The notes beneath the pieces are model-generated. The model ran no database searches and was not told where the DNA came from. It saw only the letters and a program-made list of their open reading frames with translations. DNA of 12,538 nucleotides from Gammaproteobacteria bacterium (GTDB taxonomy: Bacteria; Pseudomonadota; Gammaproteobacteria; UBA9214): NCBI GenBank assembly GCA_030635865.1, contig DAOVYA010000021.1, positions 1 through 12,538 of the forward strand, given 5' to 3'. The position numbers were made by a program, and so were the translations under genes. Within the stretch, counting starts at the first letter, position 1; every line of letters starts with the position of its first letter. Shown here piece by piece: positions 6,448-12,538 of this stretch.

Positions 6448-6858
6448 ATGTGGAGCCACTTTCATCATGAGGCCGACATCGGGGTGCGCGGCACCGGCCA
6501 GACACGGGAGGAAGCCTTCGAGGAAGCGGCCCTGGCCCTGACGGCTGTTATCACCGACCCTGAGTCGGTGACCTGTTCCGAGTCGGTGACCGTGGACTGC
6601 GAGGCCCCCGACCAGGAACTGCTGTTCGCTGACTGGCTCAATGCCCTGGTCTTCGAGATGGCGACCCGCAAGATGCTATTCAGCCGCTTTCGTGTCGAAT
6701 TCGAAGGACTGTGTCTTCATGCCACCGCCTGTGGTGAGCCTGTCGACGTGGCCCGCCACCGGCCTGCAGCGGAGGTCAAGGGTGCAACCTATACCGAGTT
6801 GGAAGTGTGTGAAGACGAGCCGGGAAAATGGCGCGCCCAATGTATCGTGGACGTCTAG
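6448..6858 (+). CDS. Archease, activator of RtcB RNA ligase
   Basis: The 136-residue protein is a full-length archease. In characterised systems archease speeds RtcB guanylylation and allows multiple turnover. The family landmarks are present: HFHHEADIGVRGTG at 4-17, with metal-ligand D10; LLFADWLNALVFE at 58-70, with D62; LFSRFRVEF at 77-85; and the tail QCIVDV, with D135. The KGATYTELEV strand at 111-120 is also typical. The ATG at 6448 is the only reasonable start, since the frame is closed three codons upstream by a stop at 6439-6441. The gene lies six bases after nadA and 28 before rtcB, so translation coupling with nadA and cotranscription with rtcB are likely. The adjacent RtcB confirms the assignment. 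Confidence 0.93.
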   Translation: MWSHFHHEADIGVRGTGQTREEAFEEAALALTAVITDPESVTCSESVTVDCEAPDQELLFADWLNALVFEMATRKMLFSRFRVEFEGLCLHATACGEPVDVARHRPAAEVKGATYTELEVCEDEPGKWRAQCIVDV

Positions 6859-6886
6859 TCCTGTACGGTTATTTTGAGAGCAACTT

Positions 6887-8317
6887 ATGGATACCTCAAT
6901 TCTGACACGTGTTTCCGAGTTCGAATGGCGTATCGAGCCAGAGGGTGATATGCGTGTCCCGGGCATCATCTTTGCCAGCGAAGACCTCATCCAGGACATG
7001 GATGACAAGGTGCGTGAACAGGTCACCAATGTCGCCAAACTGCCCGGCATTATCAAGGCCTCCTACGCCATGCCCGATGCGCACTGGGGCTATGGCTTTC
7101 CGATTGGCGGGGTCGCCGCCTTCGACGCGGAGGCGGACGGTGTGATCTCGGCCGGTGGCGTGGGCTTTGACATCTCCTGTGGTGTGCGCGCGCTGCATAC
7201 CGGGCTGCACCGCGCGGACATTGAACCGGTCAAGGAACGCCTGGCCGATGCCCTGTATCACACAATCCCGGTCGGCATCGGCAGCCACGGGGACATTCAC
7301 CTCGACGAACCCGGGATGGACGCCATGCTGACAGGCGGCGCCCAATGGGCCGTGGGGCGTGGCTGGGGTGATAGTGCCGACCTGGAACGCATCGAGGAAC
7401 ATGGCTGCATGGCGGGCGCTAAACCCGCAGCGGTGTCCGCGCATGCCAAAAAGCGCCAGCGCAATGAGATGGGCACACTGGGTTCCGGCAACCACTACCT
7501 GGAGGTGCAGGAAGTCAGCGAGATTTTTGATCCGGCTACCGCCAGAACATTCGGCATCGCTTCCGGCGACATGATCGTCAGCATCCATTGCGGTTCCCGT
7601 GGCCTGGGACACCAGATCGGTACGGAATTTCTCAAAACAATGGTACTCCGTGCGCCAGAGTACGGTATCACGCTCCCGGACCGTGAACTGGCCTGTGCCC
7701 CGATCAAATCGGAGACCGGACAAACCTATCTCGGCGCGATGCGCGCTGCCATCAACTGCGCATTCGCCAACCGGCAGATCATCACCCACCTCACCCGGCA
7801 GGTCTTTGCGAAAATCCTCCCGGAGGCAACACTGACACTGCTCTATGACGTATCACACAATACCTGCAAGGTAGAGGAACATATTATCGATGGTCAGCCA
7901 CGGCGGCTGTATGTACACCGCAAGGGGGCAACGCGCGCTTTCGGACCCGGACACCCGGACCTGCCGACGGCCTTTCGCGAGTCCGGCCAGCCCGTGCTGA
8001 TTGGCGGCTCGATGGGAACGGCCTCACATGTACTGGCAGGCAACCCGGGCAATGAATCCCTGTCGTTCTCCTCGGCATGTCATGGCGCCGGACGCGCCAT
8101 GAGCCGCCGCAAGGCGTACAAAATCTGGAAAGGACGCCAGGTCATCGACAACCTTTACGAGCAGGGCATCATCATTCGCAGCCCCTCCTCCCGCGGCGTG
8201 GCCGAGGAGGCACCTGGCGCCTACAAGGATGTGAATGCTGTCGTCAATGCGGCGGACAAAGCAGGCCTGGCACGCAAGGTTGCCCTGTTGAAGCCGGTCG
8301 TTTGCATCAAGGGATAG
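6887..8317 (+). CDS. rtcB: RtcB RNA-splicing/repair ligase
   Basis: The 476-residue enzyme joins RNA 2',3'-cyclic phosphate or 3'-phosphate ends to 5'-OH ends with GTP and Mn2+. Active-site residues match Pyrococcus RtcB nearly position for position: D95 and C98 in GGVGFDISCGVR, N202 and H203 in LGSGNHYLEV, H234 in IHCGSRGLGH, H324 in SHNTCKVEEH, and H399 in ACHGAGRAMSR, the histidine that becomes guanylylated. Length and sequence fit the longer archaeal-like RtcB that pairs with archease, rather than the 408-residue E. coli form with RtcA and RtcR. Indeed no rtcA or sigma-54 activator gene is present here. The ATG at 6887 follows a modest GAGAG site. In bacteria this enzyme is linked to repair of tRNA and rRNA cut by toxins or stress nucleases; the substrate in this organism is unknown. 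Confidence 0.97.
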   Translation: MDTSILTRVSEFEWRIEPEGDMRVPGIIFASEDLIQDMDDKVREQVTNVAKLPGIIKASYAMPDAHWGYGFPIGGVAAFDAEADGVISAGGVGFDISCGVRALHTGLHRADIEPVKERLADALYHTIPVGIGSHGDIHLDEPGMDAMLTGGAQWAVGRGWGDSADLERIEEHGCMAGAKPAAVSAHAKKRQRNEMGTLGSGNHYLEVQEVSEIFDPATARTFGIASGDMIVSIHCGSRGLGHQIGTEFLKTMVLRAPEYGITLPDRELACAPIKSETGQTYLGAMRAAINCAFANRQIITHLTRQVFAKILPEATLTLLYDVSHNTCKVEEHIIDGQPRRLYVHRKGATRAFGPGHPDLPTAFRESGQPVLIGGSMGTASHVLAGNPGNESLSFSSACHGAGRAMSRRKAYKIWKGRQVIDNLYEQGIIIRSPSSRGVAEEAPGAYKDVNAVVNAADKAGLARKVALLKPVVCIKG

Positions 8318-8365
8318 CCTCAACTATTCGATGCATCCTCTTGTTTATTCTGGATCTTATCCATA

Positions 8366-9103
8366 ATGATACAAGACAGCCATATCCATGTCGGCACCTC
8401 GGGCTGGTCCTACGATCACTGGAAGGGACCGTTCTACCCGGGGAACCTCCCCGGCAACCGGATGCTGGAATACTATGCGCAGCATTTTCGAAGCGTGGAG
8501 ATCAACTGTTCTTTTTATCGCCTCCCGGAGAAAAAGACCTTGCAGCACTGGTACGAATGCACCCCGGATGACTTTCTGTTTACCGCCAAGGCCAGCCGCT
8601 ACATCACCCACATGAAAAAACTCAAGGACCCTCAGGAGAGCGTACCTGTCTTTCTGGACCGCATCAGCCTTCTCAAAGACAAGCTCGGCCCGGTTCTGTT
8701 TCAACTTCCACCACGCTGGCGCTTCAATGCAACACGTCTGGGCGCCTTTCTGGACAGCTTGAGTAATGAGTTCCGTTACGCATTTGAATTCCGGGACCAT
8801 AGCTGGCTGAACCGGGAAGCCTTTGAACTACTGGCCCGGCATAACATGTCATTTTGTATCTACGAGCTGGAAGGATTTGTAACGCCAGATGAAATTACGG
8901 CCGATCACATCTATGTACGCCTGCACGGACCTGGTGACGCATACCAGGGCAGTTACAGTCACAAGGCCCTGTCTGACTGGGCCGGGACCTTGACGGACTG
9001 GGCGAGTCGGGGAAACACGGCGTATTGTTACTTCGACAATGACCAGCTCGGTTACGCGGTAAAAAATGCGGGCCGGCTGCAAAAAATACTGTCGCAGCAA
9101 TAA
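8366..9103 (+). CDS. DUF72 family protein (YecE-like)
   Basis: The 245-residue protein belongs to the DUF72 family (E. coli YecE type), which has a TIM-barrel-like fold and unproven biochemical function. Its signature segments are HVGTSGWSYDHWKGPFYP at 8-25, FRSVEINCSFYRLP at 41-54, FTAKASRYITHMKKL at 72-86, GPVLFQLPP at 108-116, AFEFRDHSWL at 139-148, and YVRLHGP in the C-terminal third. There is no signal peptide. It lies 48 bp after rtcB on the same strand, with only a weak GGAT ribosome site, and is probably the last gene of the nadA-archease-rtcB unit. It converges with the phosphoribosyltransferase gene across a 24-bp gap in which I see no terminator hairpin. The family is certain; the function is not. 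Confidence 0.92.
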   Translation: MIQDSHIHVGTSGWSYDHWKGPFYPGNLPGNRMLEYYAQHFRSVEINCSFYRLPEKKTLQHWYECTPDDFLFTAKASRYITHMKKLKDPQESVPVFLDRISLLKDKLGPVLFQLPPRWRFNATRLGAFLDSLSNEFRYAFEFRDHSWLNREAFELLARHNMSFCIYELEGFVTPDEITADHIYVRLHGPGDAYQGSYSHKALSDWAGTLTDWASRGNTAYCYFDNDQLGYAVKNAGRLQKILSQQ

Positions 9104-9127
9104 TATCAGGCAAACATTTCAAGGCAC

Positions 9128-9805
9128 TCATTTACGTCCAGATCCAGCCTGCATGCATTTTGAGAGAAGTTCCGGTTTACGGTCCAGAAATGCGTAAATA
9201 TTCCTGAGGCGTCGACTTGAAATTTCTATATTGAATCGTTCGGCTAACAGCTTGCGCGCGTCTTCCAGTGAACCGGGGGCCGGCGTCAGGCGTTGCAGAA
9301 AACCGGAAACGTCTTCGTTCACCGCCCATGGATAGATCAGCCAACGCCACTTAATGATTTTTCTGGCGTAATAATCCACTTTAAAATGGGTAACGGCCTT
9401 ATGGTGCATGACGGCAGTACGAATCTCGCCGGGCTGAAATGCCTGCAGATGTTGCATTGCGACTTCCAGGGTATCACCCGTATCATTGACGTCATCAACA
9501 AGAAGAACCCGCAAATCCCTGATATCGGCCTTGAGCGGATACCGAATGACAGCCTCCTCCTGCCGATTTGCACCCGATAGATAATGTTCAATCTTGATAC
9601 TGGTCAGTCCCATTATATTCAGATAGTCACATAGCAGCCGGGCCGGCACGTAACCCCCACGGCCTATGGCGATGACCAGGTCAGGGCGGTAACCCGACTC
9701 CCTGATCAATCCCGCGAGGCGTTGGCACAGCCGTTCCGTCTCTGACCATGAAATCAGTTCACAGCGCATTTGTTCCGGCATATGTAAATCCTGGTAATCG
9801 TTCAT
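9128..9805 (-). CDS. Phosphoribosyltransferase, archaeal Hpt/Gpt-like (COG2236 type)
   Basis: The 225-residue product is a type I phosphoribosyltransferase. The PRPP-binding loop is VLLVDDVNDTGDT at 100-112, preceded by the IAIGRGGYVPARLLCDYL region at 45-62 that binds pyrophosphate, and followed by WRWLIYPWAVNED, which resembles the base-binding hood of COG2236 purine phosphoribosyltransferases. Which base it salvages cannot be told; hypoxanthine, guanine or xanthine are the likeliest. About 50 residues after the hood form an extra helical tail. I chose the ATG at 9805 because it overlaps the reductase stop as ATGA with a GAGGGGG site just upstream; the longer form would need a TTG at 9832. 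The overlap means tight translational coupling to the ribonucleotide reductase, so a link to nucleotide supply is natural. Confidence 0.9.
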   Translation of the reverse strand: MNDYQDLHMPEQMRCELISWSETERLCQRLAGLIRESGYRPDLVIAIGRGGYVPARLLCDYLNIMGLTSIKIEHYLSGANRQEEAVIRYPLKADIRDLRVLLVDDVNDTGDTLEVAMQHLQAFQPGEIRTAVMHHKAVTHFKVDYYARKIIKWRWLIYPWAVNEDVSGFLQRLTPAPGSLEDARKLLAERFNIEISSRRLRNIYAFLDRKPELLSKCMQAGSGRK

Positions 9806-11655
9806 TCCCCCTCGCGTTCGATATCGCAGCAATGGGCATCACGCACCTCGCCAACCTGCCCCGCAGCTGGTGCCGAACTCAGTATTTCTCCTGTTACGGG
9901 ATTGGGCCGGAAGGTGGTACAGCCTTTCAGACCGTGCTTATAGGCCAACTCGTACAGGCCTCTGAATTCATCAAACGTGCAGTCATCCGGCACATTGATG
10001 GTCTTGGAAATCGCGCTGTCCACATGGGGCTGTAGCATGGCCTGCATCTCCAGATGTGCGTCTGGCGGCAGTGAACAGGCATCGACGAATTCGGCCGGCA
10101 GATTCGCTGTATCACCGCCCTGCTCCCTCCAGGCCCGTAACGCATAATCCTCCAGGTCGAAGCGCTCATACTCCCCTTCACGGTTAAGCACCTTCCGGGA
10201 AAACCGGAAATCGAACACCGGTTCAATACCACTGGAAACGTTGTTGGCGAGCAGGCTGATTGTCCCGGTCGGGGCAATGGCCGTCAGGTGACTGTTGCGT
10301 ATGCCATGCTCCGCAATCCCTGAACGAATATCTTCCGGCAGCGATCGGATAAAGCTGCTATCGAGAAAAGCCTCTCGTTCGAAGAATGGAAAGCAGCCTT
10401 TTTCACGGGCCAGCTGGATGGAGCTGCGGTAGGCCGCATGACAGATCGTCTCCATCACCCGGGCCGCTTCGCGCCGAGCCGTCGCCTCCCCATAATGCAG
10501 CCCCAGCATGATCAGGGCATCGGCCAGCCCGGTGATCCCGAGGCCGAGGCGGCGGCTGCCCCGGGCCTGCATGGCCTGCTTTTCCAGCGGGAATTCCGAA
10601 CAATCGATCACATTGTCCAGCAAACGCGTGGCAATCCCGACAGTGTCTCGAATGGCATCGAGATCCAGACGGGCTCCGGCAGTAAAGGGATTGCGAACAA
10701 ACCGGACAAGGTTCACGGAGCCAAGATTGCACGCCCCGTATGGCGGCAGCGGGATCTCGCCGCAGGGATTGGTCGTGGTGATGGATTCCCGGTAGGCAAG
10801 ATTATTGGATTCATTGATGCGGTCTACAAACAACACGCCCGGTTCGGATATGTCATAGGCCGCGCGCATGATGCGCTCCCACAGTTTGCGTGTAGGTTGG
10901 CGGGCAAACACCCTGCAGGGAACAGGTTCGTTACAGCCGGGCCACCGGCACATCACGGTTTCTGCATTGATATCCTGTTCCAGTGAATCATCGGGAAACA
11001 TCAGCGGCCAGTCCTTGTCGGCCTCGACTGCTGCCATGAATGCATCGGTAACCTGGACTGACAGGTTGAAGTGGCGCAATCGTCCGGGCTCGCGCTTGAC
11101 CTCGATGAAGGTCTCGATATCCGGATGGTCGCAGCGCAGGCTGGCGATCATGGCGCCGCGGCGTGCACCGGTGGACAGCACCGTGGTACACATGGCATCC
11201 CAGATATGCATAAAGGACACCGGGCCGGATGCGATACGCCCGGTTGCCCTGGCCACGCAGTTCCCGGGACGCAGGGTGGAAAAATCGTAGCCCACGCCGC
11301 CGCCCGCCTGCATGGTCAGCGCACCTTCCTTGAGGGCCTCGAAGATGCTTTCCATGTCATCCTCGATCAGCCCCATCACGAAACAGTTAAACAGGGTAAC
11401 GCGGCGGGCGGTCCCCGCGCCTGCCAGGATGCGGCCACCCGGCAAAAAGCGAAAGCCGCGAAGCACCTCATAAAATGCTTCTTCCCAGCGGTCCTGTTCA
11501 ACAGGCTCAACCGCGGCAGCCGTTCGGGCTACACGCTGCCAGGTCTCCTCGATGCAGACCTCCGGTACCTTGCCCCCGTTCAGCCAGCGGTACTTTGTCT
11601 CCCAGATATGGCGCGCAATGGGAGTAACCAGCCAGGATTTTCCAGCAGTTGTCAT
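9802..11655 (-). CDS. Class II (adenosylcobalamin-dependent) ribonucleotide reductase, short form
   Basis: The 617-residue enzyme reduces ribonucleotides to deoxyribonucleotides without oxygen, using B12 to make a thiyl radical. Key residues fit Thermotoga NrdJ: N296, radical C298 and E300 in the TTTNPCGEIPLPP segment, C309 eleven residues later, and C91 (LFNCFVMG) as its redox partner. APTGTISLLA at 461-470 is the phosphate-binding segment. There is no N-terminal ATP-cone and no long C-terminal extension; the protein ends shortly after GLKGCTTFRP, with adjacent cysteines C609 and C610 that may relay electrons from thioredoxin. I chose the ATG at 11655 because homology begins there; a GTG at 11715, seven bases after the ftsH stop, would add 20 residues of uncertain value. 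It lies between ftsH and the phosphoribosyltransferase, and needs cobalamin but no activase or NrdB partner. Confidence 0.93.
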   Translation of the reverse strand: MTTAGKSWLVTPIARHIWETKYRWLNGGKVPEVCIEETWQRVARTAAAVEPVEQDRWEEAFYEVLRGFRFLPGGRILAGAGTARRVTLFNCFVMGLIEDDMESIFEALKEGALTMQAGGGVGYDFSTLRPGNCVARATGRIASGPVSFMHIWDAMCTTVLSTGARRGAMIASLRCDHPDIETFIEVKREPGRLRHFNLSVQVTDAFMAAVEADKDWPLMFPDDSLEQDINAETVMCRWPGCNEPVPCRVFARQPTRKLWERIMRAAYDISEPGVLFVDRINESNNLAYRESITTTNPCGEIPLPPYGACNLGSVNLVRFVRNPFTAGARLDLDAIRDTVGIATRLLDNVIDCSEFPLEKQAMQARGSRRLGLGITGLADALIMLGLHYGEATARREAARVMETICHAAYRSSIQLAREKGCFPFFEREAFLDSSFIRSLPEDIRSGIAEHGIRNSHLTAIAPTGTISLLANNVSSGIEPVFDFRFSRKVLNREGEYERFDLEDYALRAWREQGGDTANLPAEFVDACSLPPDAHLEMQAMLQPHVDSAISKTINVPDDCTFDEFRGLYELAYKHGLKGCTTFRPNPVTGEILSSAPAAGQVGEVRDAHCCDIEREGE

Positions 11656-11721
11656 GGCGTTAATGTTATATCTGATTCTGCGGTCCGAACACTCTGCACG
11701 GTCAGCCTCGCGCACACCCTG

Positions 11722-12538
11722 CTACTGCCCGGCCCCTGCTGACCCGCGCAACTGCTGTGAACCCGTATCGATAAGCGCCTGGATCTGGTCAGCCTCCAGG
11801 ATCTCTTTTTCCAACAATGCTTCGGCCAGGATATTGAGTTGTTCGCGGTGCTCCGACAGGACCTCCTGCGCTTTTTTCTCGAGCTCCCCGATAAGCTTAC
11901 AGACCTCGTCATCAATCAGTTGCGCCGTATGTTCACTGAAATCGCGCGCCTGAGCCATCTCGCGCCCGAGAAAGATATGTTCCTCGCCGCGCCGAAAGGC
12001 GACCGGTCCCAGCTTCTCACTCATGCCCCACTGGCTGATCATGCGCCGCGCCAGGATTGTTGCCTGTTTGAGGTCGTCCTCTGCGCCACTACTGAGTTCA
12101 CCGAACACAATCTTCTCCGCAATACGGCCACCCAGCATGATCGTTATGCGGTCCCTGAGAAAACTTTCAGACAGGGTGTAACGTTCCTCTTCCGGCATTT
12201 GCTCGGTCGCGCCCAGTGCCCGGCCGCGAGGAATGATGGTTACCTTGGCCAGAGGGTCCGTATTGGGCAGCAGGCAGGCCAGCAAGGCATGACCGGACTC
12301 ATGGTATGCCACGCGTTTCTTCACCTCTTCATCGAGCACGGTTTCACTCTCGGCGCCGAGAACAATCTTGTCGTGCGCCACATCAAGAATCCTCGCGTCG
12401 ACTTTTTCCATGTACGCGCGCCCTGCAAGCAGGGCCGCTTCATTCATCAGGTTCTCCAGGTCTGCCCCTGAGAACCCGACTGTACGGGCCGCCAGATTCC
12501 CCAGATCAACATCATCGGCAAGCGGTATATCGCGTGCA
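11722..12538 (-). CDS. ftsH: ATP-dependent zinc metalloprotease FtsH, C-terminal part
   Basis: The open frame enters from the right edge and encodes the last 271 residues of FtsH, a membrane-bound AAA+ protease for misfolded or short-lived membrane and cytosolic proteins. The visible part starts in the AAA lid region (PLADDVDLGNLAARTVGFSG, then the ADLENLMNEAALLAGR helix) and continues into the protease domain. HESGH, encoded at 12289-12303, is the zinc site; GELSSGAEDDLKQAT further on supplies the third, acidic ligand. The end is a coiled, charged tail followed by a short GSAGAGQ. The linker YMEKVDARILDVAHDKIVLGAES differs from the E. coli housekeeping enzyme, so this may be a second copy. 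Membrane helices, Walker A and Walker B lie outside the window. The reductase follows on the same strand after 66 bp, suggesting one operon. Confidence 0.96.
   Translation of the reverse strand, partial: ARDIPLADDVDLGNLAARTVGFSGADLENLMNEAALLAGRAYMEKVDARILDVAHDKIVLGAESETVLDEEVKKRVAYHESGHALLACLLPNTDPLAKVTIIPRGRALGATEQMPEEERYTLSESFLRDRITIMLGGRIAEKIVFGELSSGAEDDLKQATILARRMISQWGMSEKLGPVAFRRGEEHIFLGREMAQARDFSEHTAQLIDDEVCKLIGELEKKAQEVLSEHREQLNILAEALLEKEILEADQIQALIDTGSQQLRGSAGAGQ

Noticed and set aside
5734..6468. 244-codon open frame on the minus strand across nadA
   Set aside because: It is antisense to nadA, has arginine/leucine-rich composition and no recognisable domain or ribosome site.
6896..7789. 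297-codon open frame on the minus strand inside rtcB
   Set aside because: It is fully antisense to a gene with every catalytic residue intact, has no family features, and arises from GC-biased codon use.
9104..9127. Possible shared terminator between the convergent DUF72 and phosphoribosyltransferase genes
   Set aside because: The 24-bp gap contains no stem-loop with a T-tract in either direction.
10438..12471. Several plus-strand frames of 130-220 codons over the reductase and ftsH
   Set aside because: All are antisense shadows of well-supported enzymes and lack ribosome sites or coherent protein features.

Overview
The window looks like chromosomal DNA from a gammaproteobacterium, probably a facultatively anaerobic or denitrifying one of the Chromatiales/Ectothiorhodospira kind. 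The evidence is a GroEL that follows the E. coli protein residue for residue at its key sites, moderately high GC, and repeated perfect TTGAT-N4-ATCAA sites, the target of FNR/ANR/Dnr oxygen- and NO-responsive regulators. The exact genus cannot be read from the sequence. No tRNA, rRNA, insertion sequence, prophage gene or CRISPR array was seen.

Left part (1-5350). A TVP38/TMEM64 membrane protein runs off the left edge on the minus strand. Next on the same strand is a two-gene unit: groEL, without groES, followed by a small MJ1316-domain (DUF504) protein. A divergent pair, a glycine-zipper lipoprotein and a DUF2267 protein, reads right. The divergent intergenic region carries two perfect FNR-type boxes, one per direction. 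A minus-strand periplasmic haem protein (DUF3365, CxxCH) and a plus-strand acidic protein (DUF6763-like) then diverge from a second intergenic region, which holds one perfect and one near-perfect FNR-type box. Two of the four boxes sit exactly where a class II FNR activator site should lie relative to a readable -10 element. A hairpin terminator closes this part.

Middle (5398-9103), plus strand: nadA (quinolinate synthase), archease, rtcB (RNA 2',3'-cyclic phosphate/5'-OH ligase) and a DUF72 protein, closely spaced and probably one operon. Right part (9128-12538), minus strand, reading toward the middle: the C-terminal end of an FtsH protease, a short class II (B12-dependent) ribonucleotide reductase, and a phosphoribosyltransferase joined to it by an ATGA stop/start overlap.

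Taken together the genes suit a low-oxygen or stress programme: protein folding and membrane protein turnover (GroEL, FtsH), envelope proteins (lipoprotein, TVP38, haem protein), oxygen-independent dNTP synthesis (class II RNR), and RNA-end repair (RtcB, archease). The most interesting link is that the MJ1316 domain, predicted elsewhere to recognise cyclic-phosphate RNA ends, lies in an apparently FNR-controlled groEL operon about 5.5 kb from an archease-RtcB pair that seals such ends. The functional link is inference; the gene identities and the boxes are seen directly.
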